Below the pieces are notes generated by a model, which had not been told where the DNA came from, did not search any database, and saw nothing but the letters and a program-made list of their open reading frames with translations. From positions 1-64,000 of the forward strand of contig JBCDGZ010000006.1 of the NCBI GenBank assembly GCA_038750655.1: a stretch of 64,000 bases of DNA, in the 5' to 3' direction. The stretch is from JBCDGZ01 sp038750655. Lineage in GTDB: Bacteria; Bacteroidota; Bacteroidia; Chitinophagales; Saprospiraceae. Shown here one piece after another: positions 55,175 to 64,000 of the stretch (position 1 is its first letter; each line of letters begins with the position of its first letter). Position numbers and translations under genes: made by a program.

Positions 55175-57138
55175 TACTGTATTAGACTGTCGAATACTTT
55201 TTGATCAATATTTACCTGGTAAGCGTTTTCCAGCTCCTTTAGCCAGGCTTGCTCCAGGTGATCTTGATAGTTAGCAATGATAAATCCTCGAGCTTCTTGC
55301 AGCGTCTTCTCTGAGGGGGACAGGATCTCTTCAATCTTGATAAATTTGATCGAATTGTTCTTGGTGTTGGTTTCATTTTTTGATAAAGACCCCTTCTTCC
55401 AGGCTACTCCTTCCAGCAGGTCATTTTTCCCCTTTTCTACCAGCTTCTCCTGTACAGCAATGTGCTTGTCTTTATTAAACTTGGCCAGTACCTTCTCTGC
55501 TGCTCCCTTGGAAGCCGCCTTGCGGATGGCCTTGATCTGCTTACTGCCTTCGGCCCGAACCGTATAAATGGTCACCCTGGCCCGCTCGCCCCACATGTAC
55601 TTGGACTTGTTCGATGCGTGGAAATTAGCGAGTCCTGTAGAATCCTGAGAGGCCTTATCCCATACCGTCATCTTAGTCGCTTCAAAGAGCAAGATGCCCT
55701 CTTCGTACTCCCGCATCAGCGCCTTGAACTCTGGATACTTGCTTTCCAACTGCTGCTCCTCGTACTTGATCACCTGATCGTTGAGGTAGGCGGTGTACAT
55801 TTCGCGGGCGACCGTTTGGGGAGAGCTGCCTTTGCCGCTGCGTACCCGTCGGCGCGCCATTTTCTGGCAGTGGTCGGCGAAGCTCCCTAGATTATAATTT
55901 GTTTTTCCTAAGGTAAATAGGGTTTCGTTGCGCTCCTTGCCTGTACCTGCTTTCCATTTGTAGGACAAAAAGCCCTTGCTAAGTGTATCAACAAACTGAT
56001 TCAGCACCGCTGTACGCTCCTGGAAGTTGGCCTCGCGTTTGATGCGTTCTACCATCGTTTGTTTGGCCAGCTGATAGCGGCCGTCCTTCTGAATCTTGGG
56101 TTGCAGGCGACGGCGAGCGATGTCGTAAGGCTCGATGTCCTTCTTGTTGATGCGCTTGATGATGTGCCAGCCCACCCGCGACTTGATCGGCTGGGTATAG
56201 GTGCTGTCTTTTTCTATCCCGAAAGCTGCGTCTTCAAAGACCCGCTCGTATTTATTGATACCAAAGTAACCAATGTTTCCTCCTTTAGGTGCACTGGGCT
56301 TATCTTGGGAATATTGTCGGGCCAGCGCGGCGAAATCGCCACCCGCCTGTAATAGGGTATAGAGACTATCGGCCAACTGCTTGGGGGCTGGGTCATCGGC
56401 ATTTTTGGAATTGTGGCGAATCAGAATATGGGCCGCTTCGATCTGACCGCGCGCTGGGCGACTGTCTTCCAGCTTGACCACATGGTAGCCGGCGCCGGTA
56501 CGGAAAGGAGTCGAAACCTCGCCCTTTTTCAAGCCGTAACCAACACTTTCCAGATTGTAAAAGCCGTTAGGCAGCAATGCCGTAACAAAACCGATATTAC
56601 CGCCATTGTTTTTTGCGGTCTTGTCGTCAGAGAATTTCTTAGCCAGCTCGGCAAAGTCCTGTCCCTGATCCAGCAATTGCTTGATGCGATTGATGCCTTT
56701 GTAAGCCTTCAGGGTATCTTCTGCACTAGCGCCCGGCTTGATGCTGATCATGATATGGCTGATGTTGATGTCTCTTTTGGTGCGTTCGTAGGCCTCTTTA
56801 ACCAGTCGCTCCGTCACCTCCTTATCCACCAAATAAGAATTGGCCAGCTGCTTGCGGTAGCCTTCCAATTCATTTTGCAGACTCTCAATAGTATCGAGTT
56901 GCATTTCTTTAGCCCGGTGGACTTTTAGTTTGAATTTGACATAAAGGTCGAGATATTCCTGTAGCGACTGGCGCGAGAAGTCTGCCTTATCGCCATTTGT
57001 TTTGGAGTAGATGTATTTGAATTCTTCCAAGCCTATCGGCGTTTCTTCTACTTTAAAGAGTACCGGATCATTCTGAGACCAGCCCTGAATGGCCATTCCC
57101 AATACCAGTGCGAGAAGAATAGTGCATCTTTTTAACAT
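55174..57138 (-). CDS. Periplasmic parvulin peptidyl-prolyl isomerase, two PpiC domains
   Basis: The 654-residue protein has a signal peptide (MLKRCTILLALVLGMAIQGWS), then a helical chaperone region. Two well-formed parvulin domains follow at about 120-225 (ISHIMISIKPGAS, KFSDDKTAKNNGGNIGFV) and 230-340 (AAHILIRHNSKNAD, QYSQDKPSAPKGGNIGYFG). A further 300-residue helical C-terminal part contains a KxK-rich segment. It should assist maturation of exported proteins. It is the first gene of the three-gene operon, behind a promoter at 57201-57208. Confidence 0.92.
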   Translation of the reverse strand: MLKRCTILLALVLGMAIQGWSQNDPVLFKVEETPIGLEEFKYIYSKTNGDKADFSRQSLQEYLDLYVKFKLKVHRAKEMQLDTIESLQNELEGYRKQLANSYLVDKEVTERLVKEAYERTKRDINISHIMISIKPGASAEDTLKAYKGINRIKQLLDQGQDFAELAKKFSDDKTAKNNGGNIGFVTALLPNGFYNLESVGYGLKKGEVSTPFRTGAGYHVVKLEDSRPARGQIEAAHILIRHNSKNADDPAPKQLADSLYTLLQAGGDFAALARQYSQDKPSAPKGGNIGYFGINKYERVFEDAAFGIEKDSTYTQPIKSRVGWHIIKRINKKDIEPYDIARRRLQPKIQKDGRYQLAKQTMVERIKREANFQERTAVLNQFVDTLSKGFLSYKWKAGTGKERNETLFTLGKTNYNLGSFADHCQKMARRRVRSGKGSSPQTVAREMYTAYLNDQVIKYEEQQLESKYPEFKALMREYEEGILLFEATKMTVWDKASQDSTGLANFHASNKSKYMWGERARVTIYTVRAEGSKQIKAIRKAASKGAAEKVLAKFNKDKHIAVQEKLVEKGKNDLLEGVAWKKGSLSKNETNTKNNSIKFIKIEEILSPSEKTLQEARGFIIANYQDHLEQAWLKELENAYQVNIDQKVFDSLIQ

Positions 57139-57200
57139 CTGTCTACTTGTTTTTATGCTTAATATTAATGTTCAAATAATTGTATTTCCAAGAAACCCCG

Positions 57201-57234
57201 CAAAATTAGCAATTTTAGGGGGCAAATTCCCAAA
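57201..57234 (-). promoter_or_regulatory. Promoter for the parvulin operon
   Basis: On the minus strand TAATTTTG (57201-57208) is a perfect TAnnTTTG box. A TTTG box (57231-57234) stands 22 bases upstream. Leader to the ATG at 57138 is about 60 bases. Confidence 0.5.
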
Positions 57235-57260
57235 CAGAGCTGCTTTTGCCGCGAATCTTT

Positions 57261-59723
57261 CTATTCCTGGAAGTAAATCCGTTTGACGCGACCCGAAATT
57301 CCCGTAAATACCTCGTAGGGAATACTGTTGAGACAGCGGGCTAATGCTTCTACGGGCTGCTCCTCTCCAAAAACAATCACCTCGTCGCCCGCTCTGGCCT
57401 CCGGCACCTCTGTGATGTCAATCATACACATATCCATGCAGACATCCCCGACAATCGGCGCCTGCTTGCCAGCCACCAGAAGGCTATAGCGGCCATTGCC
57501 TGCCGTTCTCAGCAGGCCATCGGCGTAACCAATACTTACTGTTGCAATGCGTAGCGGCCGGTCGGCCCGGCCCCGGCGATTATAACCAATGCTCTCCGCC
57601 GCCGCCACCTCTTTGATCTGTGAGATACTGGCTTTGAGGCGGTGGACATACTGCAAGGGCATTTTCAGCTTATTGCTGCCGCCAATACCATACAGCCCAA
57701 TGCCCAAACGTACCATATCCAGTTGGTATTGTGGGAAGCGAGCAATGCCCGCCGAGTTGAGGATATGCGCCAAAGGGCGGTAGCCTAGTCCGGCTGCTAG
57801 CTGTTCGTACAGTTGCTGGAACTGCTGAAACTGTTGATGGGTGAAGACATCGTGCTCTGGCGCATCGCTGGCCACCAAATGGGAGAAGATGGAACGGACT
57901 TCCAGCTGAGGTTGATTTTGCAGGGTTGGTATCAACTGAGGCAGCTGTTGGGCTTCGAAGCCCAGGCGATGCATCCCGGTATCCAGCTTGATGTGGACCG
58001 CGGCCCTTTGGTTGGGAGGTAAATAATAAAGGAACTCTTTGAGCTGCGATAAGCTGTAGATTTCTGGCTCTAACTGATAGCGAAACAGGGCGTCGAAGCC
58101 CGCTGCCTCAGGGTTCAGCACCAGAATGGGGAGGCGAATGCCCGCCTGCCGCAGCTCTACGCCCTCGTCTGTATAGGCGACCGCCAGATAGTCAACGGCC
58201 TGCGCTTCCAGCTGGCGGGCCAGTTCGATGCTGCCGCTGCCGTAGCCAGAGGCCTTCACCATGACCATCAGCTTGGTGGGCCGCTTCAGCAGCTGACTGT
58301 AGACGCGGAGGTTGTGCACCAGCGCGCTGAAGTTGATCTCCAAGACCGTCGAATGAGCCTGGGCCTCCAGCCGCATCGCAATGCGCTCGAAGGCGAAGGG
58401 CCGCGCTCCCTTGAGGAGAATCAACTCCTGTTCGAAGGGAATCTGGGCCAGCTGATCCAGAAAATGCGCAGTGTCTGGGAAAAGTTGTAACTCAATATCA
58501 CTAGAGAGGTATTGGCGAATCTGTGGAATATGGCGGCCAATGCCGAAGAGGCGATTGATTTGTGCTTGTTCTAGCAGCTGCGCGACTTTCTGATAGAGCT
58601 GGCTTTGCGAAATACCGCTTTCCAGAATATCGGAGAGAATGAGGCTGCGACCTTTGGCCGGCTGCCGCCCCGCGAAATGCAGGGCTACTTCTAGCGAGCT
58701 GAGATCGGAATTATAGCTGTCATTGATCAAGGTCGATTGGTTGATCCCTGCCTTCAATTCCAGCCGCATCGCCACTGCCTGCAAGCCCTGCATCCGCTGC
58801 TCGATCCGATCCTGCGGGATGCCCAGCAGCAGCAGGATCGCCCAGCAGTGAATGGCATTTTCTATAGATGCCTCGTCGGCAAAAGGGATTTGTAGCGTCC
58901 GATTTTTTCCCTCAAAACGCCCTTCAATACGGGCTCGCCGCCCCTGCTCCTCAACCCTGATGATCTCCAAATCCGCAGGGCCGCTGCGCGACCAGCAAAA
59001 TAACCGCTTGTCGAAACGCGCTCGAATGGCCTGATCGATGGCTTGGTGGTCCTGGCAATAAACGATGGTTTCGGCCTTTTCAAACAAGCCCAATTTCTCC
59101 TGTATTTTCTCCTCCATCGAGTCAAAACCCTCGCTGTGGGCCGCCCCGATGTTGGTAAATAGACCAATCTGACAGTCGATGATCGGTGCCAGGCGCTCCA
59201 TCTCGCCCACGCGCGAAATACCGGCCTCGAAGAGCCCTAAATTATAGCTGTCATTGATCAGCCAGACCGAGAGGGGCACTCCCAGCTGCGAATTGTAGCT
59301 CCTCGGGCTCCTCACGACATTGTACTCCTCCTGCAAGAGCTGATAGAGCCATTCTTTGACGATGGTCTTTCCGTTACTGCCCGTAATACCGATTACCGGC
59401 AGCTCAAGCTGCTGGCGATGCCAGCGCGCCAGCGCCTGCAAAGCCGACTGTGGTTGCTCAACATGCAGAAAATTGGCCTCGGGATATGGAGAGCGGTCGA
59501 TGCGTTCTGAAACAATAAAATGACGGATTCCTTGCTGGTAAAGTTCATTGATGTAGTGATGGCCATTTTGACGAAGGCCACGAAAGGCAAAAAACAAGCT
59601 GCCTTCGGCAATCAACAGCTGGCGGCTATCAAAGAGTAACTGCTTGACAGGATGGTCGGGGAGGGGGCATTGCAATACCTGCCCCTCCATCACCGCCGCT
59701 ATTTGCCGAAAAGAATAAGCCAT
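57261..59723 (-). CDS. Fused MurF ligase / alanine racemase
   Basis: The 820-residue protein joins two wall-synthesis enzymes. Residues 1 to about 445 are MurF, which adds D-Ala-D-Ala to the UDP-MurNAc-tripeptide: the ATP site is GITGSNGKT (112-120), and LINDSYN with GDIxE-like segments follow. From about 452 to 820 it is alanine racemase, which makes D-alanine from L-alanine with PLP. The PLP lysine is K490 in MVMVKASGYGSG (family usually has KADAYGHG), and SIGYADGLLR is present. The fusion is known in Bacteroidota. The next gene upstream is purD, 6 bases away on the same strand. Confidence 0.95.
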   Translation of the reverse strand: MAYSFRQIAAVMEGQVLQCPLPDHPVKQLLFDSRQLLIAEGSLFFAFRGLRQNGHHYINELYQQGIRHFIVSERIDRSPYPEANFLHVEQPQSALQALARWHRQQLELPVIGITGSNGKTIVKEWLYQLLQEEYNVVRSPRSYNSQLGVPLSVWLINDSYNLGLFEAGISRVGEMERLAPIIDCQIGLFTNIGAAHSEGFDSMEEKIQEKLGLFEKAETIVYCQDHQAIDQAIRARFDKRLFCWSRSGPADLEIIRVEEQGRRARIEGRFEGKNRTLQIPFADEASIENAIHCWAILLLLGIPQDRIEQRMQGLQAVAMRLELKAGINQSTLINDSYNSDLSSLEVALHFAGRQPAKGRSLILSDILESGISQSQLYQKVAQLLEQAQINRLFGIGRHIPQIRQYLSSDIELQLFPDTAHFLDQLAQIPFEQELILLKGARPFAFERIAMRLEAQAHSTVLEINFSALVHNLRVYSQLLKRPTKLMVMVKASGYGSGSIELARQLEAQAVDYLAVAYTDEGVELRQAGIRLPILVLNPEAAGFDALFRYQLEPEIYSLSQLKEFLYYLPPNQRAAVHIKLDTGMHRLGFEAQQLPQLIPTLQNQPQLEVRSIFSHLVASDAPEHDVFTHQQFQQFQQLYEQLAAGLGYRPLAHILNSAGIARFPQYQLDMVRLGIGLYGIGGSNKLKMPLQYVHRLKASISQIKEVAAAESIGYNRRGRADRPLRIATVSIGYADGLLRTAGNGRYSLLVAGKQAPIVGDVCMDMCMIDITEVPEARAGDEVIVFGEEQPVEALARCLNSIPYEVFTGISGRVKRIYFQE

Positions 59724-59729
59724 TGGTTA

Positions 59730-61004
59730 TCAGAGATCAAATCCAATATCTGTGCGGTAGTAGCGCCCTTCGAAATGCACGCGCTCCGCATTTTGGTTCG
59801 ATTTGGCCAGCGCCTCGCGGAAATCAGCCCCGTAGGAGGTGAGGGCCAGCACGCGGCCGCCGTTGGTCAGCAAGTCGCCGTTGTCAGCCTTGGTGCCGGC
59901 TTGAAAAACCAGACTGCCTTCGACCGTCTCTATACCGCTGATGACCTTGCCCTTGGTGTAGACCTCGGGATAGCCACCGGAGACCAGCATAATGGTAGTG
60001 GCGGCCTGTTCGTCGATGCGGATTTGCTGTTCTTGTAATCGGCCTTCGGCCAGCGCCAGAAAGAGTTCCAGTAGGTCATTGTTCAAACGTGGGAGGACGA
60101 CCTCCGTTTCTGGATCGCCGAGGCGGCAGTTGTATTCAATGACGTAGGGTTCGCCGGCGACGGCGATGAGGCCAAAGAAAATGAAGCCTTTGTAGTCCAT
60201 TTTCCGCTGCTGCAGGCCCTGCATGGTGGGGTGGATGATGCGCTCTTCGACTTTTTGCATGAGAGCAGCATCTACAAAGGGGACGGGGGAGACTGCGCCC
60301 ATCCCGCCGGTATTCAAGCCCTGATCGCCTTCGCCGATGCGTTTGTAATCTTTGGCGACGGGCAGGATTTTATAATGTTGGCCGTCGGTCAGCACAAAGA
60401 CAGAGAATTCGATGCCATCCAGAAATTCCTCGATGACGACCCGGCTGCTGGCCGTTCCAAACTTGCCGCCGAGCATAGATTTAAACTCCGTCTGTGCTTC
60501 TTCGACCGATGCGCAGATCAGTACGCCTTTGCCGGCGGCGAGGCCATCTGCTTTGAGGACGATGGGCGGCGGCTGTTGAGCGATGTAGGTCAGGCCCTGG
60601 TCCTGCTGCGTTCCGTCGAATTCGCGGTAGGCGGCGGTGGGGATGCCGAATTCGGCCATAAACTGCTTGGCGAATGCCTTGCTGCCTTCGAGGCGGGCGC
60701 CGTCTTGGGCGGGGCCGATGACGGGAATCTGGGCCAGTTGAGGATCGTGGGCAAAAAAGTCGCTGATGCCGCGGACGAGCGGCTCTTCGGGGCCGACGAT
60801 GACCATGTTGATCTGGTGGTCTAGGACGGCGGCCTTGACGGCTTCGAAGTCGTTGGGGTTGAGGGCGAGGTTGCTGCCGCAGGCGGCAGTACCGGGGTTA
60901 CCTGGGGCGATAAACAGCTGTCCGCAGCGTGGACTTTGGCGGAGCTTCCAGGCGATAGCGTGTTCGCGTCCCCCCCCTCCTAATAATAACAGATTGATCT
61001 TCAT
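59730..61004 (-). CDS. purD: Phosphoribosylamine-glycine ligase
   Basis: PurD attaches glycine to phosphoribosylamine in purine synthesis. The 424-residue protein opens LLLLGGGGREHAIAWKL, has the ATP-grasp core with VVIEEFLDGIEFSVFVL and KDYKRIGEGDQGLNTGGMGA, and ends normally. E. coli PurD has 429 residues. ATG 61004 is chosen over a much longer frame because the family starts with the GGGGREHAI motif; ATG 61016 is also possible. A TATCTTTG box on the minus strand lies at 61025-61032. purD and murF-alr are probably co-transcribed. Confidence 0.94.
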   Translation of the reverse strand: MKINLLLLGGGGREHAIAWKLRQSPRCGQLFIAPGNPGTAACGSNLALNPNDFEAVKAAVLDHQINMVIVGPEEPLVRGISDFFAHDPQLAQIPVIGPAQDGARLEGSKAFAKQFMAEFGIPTAAYREFDGTQQDQGLTYIAQQPPPIVLKADGLAAGKGVLICASVEEAQTEFKSMLGGKFGTASSRVVIEEFLDGIEFSVFVLTDGQHYKILPVAKDYKRIGEGDQGLNTGGMGAVSPVPFVDAALMQKVEERIIHPTMQGLQQRKMDYKGFIFFGLIAVAGEPYVIEYNCRLGDPETEVVLPRLNNDLLELFLALAEGRLQEQQIRIDEQAATTIMLVSGGYPEVYTKGKVISGIETVEGSLVFQAGTKADNGDLLTNGGRVLALTSYGADFREALAKSNQNAERVHFEGRYYRTDIGFDL

Positions 61005-61024
61005 CTGGCCTTGCATTTTGGCCC

Positions 61025-61032
61025 CAAAGATA
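61025..61032 (-). promoter_or_regulatory. -7 promoter element for purD
   Basis: The minus strand reads TATCTTTG, a perfect TAnnTTTG match, about 20 bases before the ATG at 61004. On the opposite strand a one-mismatch TACCTTCG at 61043-61050 may serve ruvA, so the two genes look divergently transcribed from overlapping regions. Confidence 0.5.
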
Positions 61033-61073
61033 AAAAAAATCGTACCTTCGCTGCGTATAAACAATCGCCTAAA

Positions 61074-61664
61074 ATGATCGCCTACGTTAAAGGTGCCATC
61101 ACGCACAAAAGTCCGACTTATATCATCGTAGAGGCAGGAGGTATCGGTTACCACATCAATGTCAGCCTGAATACCTATGCGCAAATTGAAAAACTAGAGC
61201 ATATCAAAATTCTCACCTATCTGCATATCAAAGAAGATAGCCATACGCTTTTTGGTTTTGCAGAGGCTTCCGAACGCTCCCTTTTCATATTATTGCTCTC
61301 CGTTTCGGGGATTGGCCCTAATACGGCCCGGATATTGTTGTCGACTATGAATCCAGAGGAGGTGCGCAGTGCCATCGTAGGGGAAGATGTACCCGCCTTT
61401 AAAAAAGTTAAAGGAGTGGGACCTAAAACCGCCAAACGCATCATCCTGGACCTAAAGGACAAAATTTTGAAAGATTCGGGGGATGTACCGTTATCTATCC
61501 GTCCAGTAGACAATACTTTAAGAGATGAGGCGTTATCAGCTTTAGTAGGATTGGGCTTTGCAAAAATTCCGGCCCAGAAAGTGCTCAACAAGATTTTGAA
61601 AGAACAAGTGGGTATTGGTTCCGTAGAAGAGTTGATCAAGCTAGCCTTAAGGCAACTTTCTTAG
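61074..61664 (+). CDS. ruvA: Holliday junction branch migration protein RuvA
   Basis: RuvA binds four-way junctions and loads the RuvB motor. The 196-residue protein begins MIAYVKGAI and contains the helix-hairpin-helix pairs (SVSGIGPNTARILLSTM and KVKGVGPKTAKRIILDL) and the C-terminal domain III that contacts RuvB (ALVGLGFAKIPAQKVLNKIL). ATG 61074 is the family start; the longer frame from 61011 would overlap purD promoter DNA. A known arrangement in Bacteroidota places ruvA just upstream of sprA, as here. Confidence 0.96.
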   Translation: MIAYVKGAITHKSPTYIIVEAGGIGYHINVSLNTYAQIEKLEHIKILTYLHIKEDSHTLFGFAEASERSLFILLLSVSGIGPNTARILLSTMNPEEVRSAIVGEDVPAFKKVKGVGPKTAKRIILDLKDKILKDSGDVPLSIRPVDNTLRDEALSALVGLGFAKIPAQKVLNKILKEQVGIGSVEELIKLALRQLS

Positions 61665-61966
61665 GTTACTGCTTCTCTGCCAGCCTTTTAGGTATGCAAC
61701 TTCCAGAACATAATCATGGCTTTTTCGTAAAGGAAGAATGTTTTTTCACTTTTGAATACTACATTTGACCCTTTATAGATGACCTTTGTCAGAAGTATAA
61801 TTTTTGGTAAAAGTTAAAATCACAATGCTTGCGCAAGAGAGATTGAAATCTGGCGTTATTAAAACACAAATTCAATTAACCCTTTGATTCGATTGTACTA
61901 CACACTGCTGTCCGTTTTGACACGCACTAACAAGAGAACCGACCAAAGGCATCCCATGTAAGAATT
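61665..61966. other. ruvA-sprA intergenic region
   Basis: This 302-base gap shows no gene. TACATTTG at 61760-61767 is a perfect TAnnTTTG box and could be the sprA promoter, giving a leader of about 200 bases. No recognisable riboswitch or terminator was seen. Confidence 0.45.
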
Positions 61967-64000
61967 ATGAAAATTATAAATTCTTTACTCAGTTTATTGT
62001 TTGTAATCGGCGCAGTGAGTTTCGCTTCTGCAACGCTAGACAATGGAGGGACAAGCCTTGCCGACCCCTATGTTTCCGACTATGTGGTCGCACAAGACAC
62101 CGTACCCCTTAATGAACGGTTTGGAGATTATCTCAATAACCCCTCCAACAACCCCTTCGACCTCAACGATCCCTCAATCATCGAAAAAGAGATTGAGTAC
62201 GATCCGGTCACCGGTAATTATATCATCAAAGAGAAAATAGGAGAGGACTACTACCGGATGCCTACTTATATGACCTTTGAGGAATACCTCGATTATCGAG
62301 CAAAGGAACAGGAACAACAGTACTTTGATAAGCTCTCGGGGGTGAGTACGGCCAACAAGGGTTCCGCTAGCGGAGAGGAAGATCCGATTGCCAAGTTTGA
62401 AGATGATATTAAAAACACCCTAATCGATCGCCTTTTTGGAGGTTCGGACGTGGAAATCCGACCTCAGGGTAATATCGAATTGACCTTCGGGGCCGACTTT
62501 CAACGGATTCAGAATCCCGTCTTAACCATTCGACAGCAACGGCAGGGAGGGTTTGACTTCGATATGAACATTCAGATGAACGTTACGGGTAAGATTGGGG
62601 AAAAACTGAATCTTTCTACCAACTATAATACCCAAGCGACCTTCGACTTCGAAAATCGAATGAAGCTGCAATACGATAGTGATGCTTTTAGCGAGGACGA
62701 AATTATTAAGAATATCGATGTGGGAAACATCAGCTTCCCGCTTAAAAATAGCCTGATTGAGGGGAGTTCGAACCTCTTTGGGGTACGCATTGACTCGAAA
62801 TGGGGCCGATTGAGCTTATCGACGGTGGCCTCGCAGCAGAAATCTCGCCGCGAGCGGCTGGAATTGCAGGGAGGGAGTCAACTCCAAGAATTTGAGGTAC
62901 GTGCTGATCAATACGATGAAAACCGCCACTTCTTCCTTTCTCACTTCAATCGCGACAACTTCAAAGAGGGGCTAAGTAACCTGCCCCAGATCAATAGCTT
63001 ATTTAAAATCAACCCGCAAGAAATTCAGGTTTGGATCACCAACGACCGGAATGCGACGGAGGGGGTTAGAGAAATCGTGGCGATTGCTGACCTTGGAGAG
63101 CCGAATGCGGAGAAAATGACCAGTACTAATCCTGATCTGCAGCCACCGATGGTGCCTCGATTCAGAGATATTCGAGGGCAGCAAGGCCTGCCAGATAACC
63201 GTGCCAACCCGATCTTTGAGAATCTTATTGCTAATGAAAATTCTCGGGGCATCGAATCCGCAGTAGCTACCCTCATCGGCCCAAGCTTCTCCCTGGAACA
63301 AGCCAAAGACTTTGAAAAGGTAACCGCTCGTCTGCTGTCACCTTCTGAATATACCTACCACCCCGAACTGGGTTTCATCTCAATGAATACTCCTGTACAG
63401 CCCGATCAGGTATTGGCGGTCTCCTACCAATACGATTACAATGGTCAGGTCTTTAAAGTCGGGGAATTTGGTAATGATAATTATGACAGTACTGGGGTGC
63501 TTTTTGTCAAAATGTTGAAAAGTACCATTCAGCGTATCGACCTACCGACTTGGGATTTGATGATGAAAAACGTCTATTCCATCGGTGCCTATCAAGTCGA
63601 TCAGAATGACTTCCGCCTGGATATTTACTACGAAGACCCTCGCGAGGGCGAGATTCGCTTCCTGCCGGAGTCAAGTCTAGAAGGCGATCCGCTTCTTCAA
63701 GTCTTTAACCTTGACCGACTCAACGTGCAGGGGGACCCCTGCCCCGATGGTATTTTCGATTTTGTGCCGGGGGTCACCATACAACCCCGAAACGGCCGAA
63801 TCATGTTCCCTGTCCTGGAGCCCTTCGGCGATGACCTTAGAGAGGCTTTCAGTGAACCAGGAGATTCCATTTTCATTCCCAAATACGAATATTTCCACCT
63901 CTATGATTCTACCGTTACTCGTGCTCGAGAGCACCAGAACCTAAATCGATTCATCATCAAAGGGACTTATAAGTCCAGCGGTGGTGGCGGTGGTGGGAAC
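61967..64000 (+). CDS. sprA: Cell-surface translocon protein SprA, N-terminal part (runs off the window)
   Basis: The frame from ATG 61967 is open for 678 codons to the edge of the window, with no stop. It begins with a signal peptide (MKIINSLLSLLFVIGAVSFASA). The order of blocks is that of SprA: YDPVTGNYIIKEKIGEDYYRMPTYMT, FGADFQRIQNPVLTIRQQR, MNVTGKIGEKLNLSTNYNTQ, DVGNISFPLKNSLIEGSSNLFG, YYEDPREGEIRFLPES and FIIKGTYKSS. SprA is the giant outer-membrane translocon of the type IX secretion system and is needed for gliding in flavobacteria. The gene sits after ruvA as in flavobacteria. At least two-thirds of the protein is beyond the window. Confidence 0.93.
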   Translation, partial: MKIINSLLSLLFVIGAVSFASATLDNGGTSLADPYVSDYVVAQDTVPLNERFGDYLNNPSNNPFDLNDPSIIEKEIEYDPVTGNYIIKEKIGEDYYRMPTYMTFEEYLDYRAKEQEQQYFDKLSGVSTANKGSASGEEDPIAKFEDDIKNTLIDRLFGGSDVEIRPQGNIELTFGADFQRIQNPVLTIRQQRQGGFDFDMNIQMNVTGKIGEKLNLSTNYNTQATFDFENRMKLQYDSDAFSEDEIIKNIDVGNISFPLKNSLIEGSSNLFGVRIDSKWGRLSLSTVASQQKSRRERLELQGGSQLQEFEVRADQYDENRHFFLSHFNRDNFKEGLSNLPQINSLFKINPQEIQVWITNDRNATEGVREIVAIADLGEPNAEKMTSTNPDLQPPMVPRFRDIRGQQGLPDNRANPIFENLIANENSRGIESAVATLIGPSFSLEQAKDFEKVTARLLSPSEYTYHPELGFISMNTPVQPDQVLAVSYQYDYNGQVFKVGEFGNDNYDSTGVLFVKMLKSTIQRIDLPTWDLMMKNVYSIGAYQVDQNDFRLDIYYEDPREGEIRFLPESSLEGDPLLQVFNLDRLNVQGDPCPDGIFDFVPGVTIQPRNGRIMFPVLEPFGDDLREAFSEPGDSIFIPKYEYFHLYDSTVTRAREHQNLNRFIIKGTYKSSGGGGGGN

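Overview
The window is chromosomal DNA of a Bacteroidota species, most likely from the Saprospiria (Lewinella-like). Evidence seen in the sequence: TAnnTTTG promoter boxes in front of several genes, a murF-alr fusion, AMP nucleosidase of the Bacteroidota type, LytTR/His_kinase regulation, a carboxypeptidase-regulatory/TonB receptor, PorV-like and SprA proteins of the type IX secretion world, and RHS, DUF4230 and DUF3108 proteins. The class-level placement is inferred from overall resemblance, not from a marker gene. No tRNA, rRNA, CRISPR array, insertion sequence or phage gene was found.

Layout. 1-8 kb: yicC-gmk-apaG, a convergent RidA protein, then envelope genes (thioredoxin-like TlpA protein, TonB-domain protein, seven-haem lipoprotein cytochrome with TPRs, DUF4197). 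8-14.3 kb, minus strand: Uma2, rlmF, map, DinB-like, and an overlapping sensor kinase / LytTR regulator / Crp operon. 14.5-22.6 kb: coaX, a VAT1-like oxidoreductase, tag, amn, carB without its regulatory domain, a lipoprotein, and a hydroxyacid dehydrogenase. 23-36.2 kb: a TonB-dependent receptor, two paralogous ~1,320-residue secreted proteins and a PorV-like barrel between them; this is the most unusual part of the window. 36.5-39.8 kb: greA, HIT, ruvC, a flippase-like membrane protein and DUF3108. 40-46.2 kb: one 2,049-residue RHS protein with an AT-rich tip. 46.5-52.8 kb: DUF4230, rhodanese, two POT peptide transporters, two envelope proteins. 52.9-64 kb: three parvulin-type chaperones in an operon, murF-alr, purD, and on the other strand ruvA followed by the start of sprA, which runs off the window.

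How the genes fit together. Much of the content concerns the envelope: outer-membrane uptake (TonB receptor), export and surface display (PorV-like, SprA, the giant pair, RHS), periplasmic folding (parvulin trio, TlpA-like), wall synthesis (murF-alr) and peptide import (POT pair). The rest is housekeeping: nucleotides (gmk, amn, carB, purD), DNA repair (ruvA, ruvC, tag), transcription (greA), protein maturation (map) and CoA synthesis (coaX).

Starts were revised downstream where a signal peptide, family alignment or ATG made the longest reading frame unlikely (for example the TlpA-like protein, purD, ruvA, the dehydrogenase at 21602 and the giant proteins). All family assignments are from recognition of sequence motifs; no search was run.
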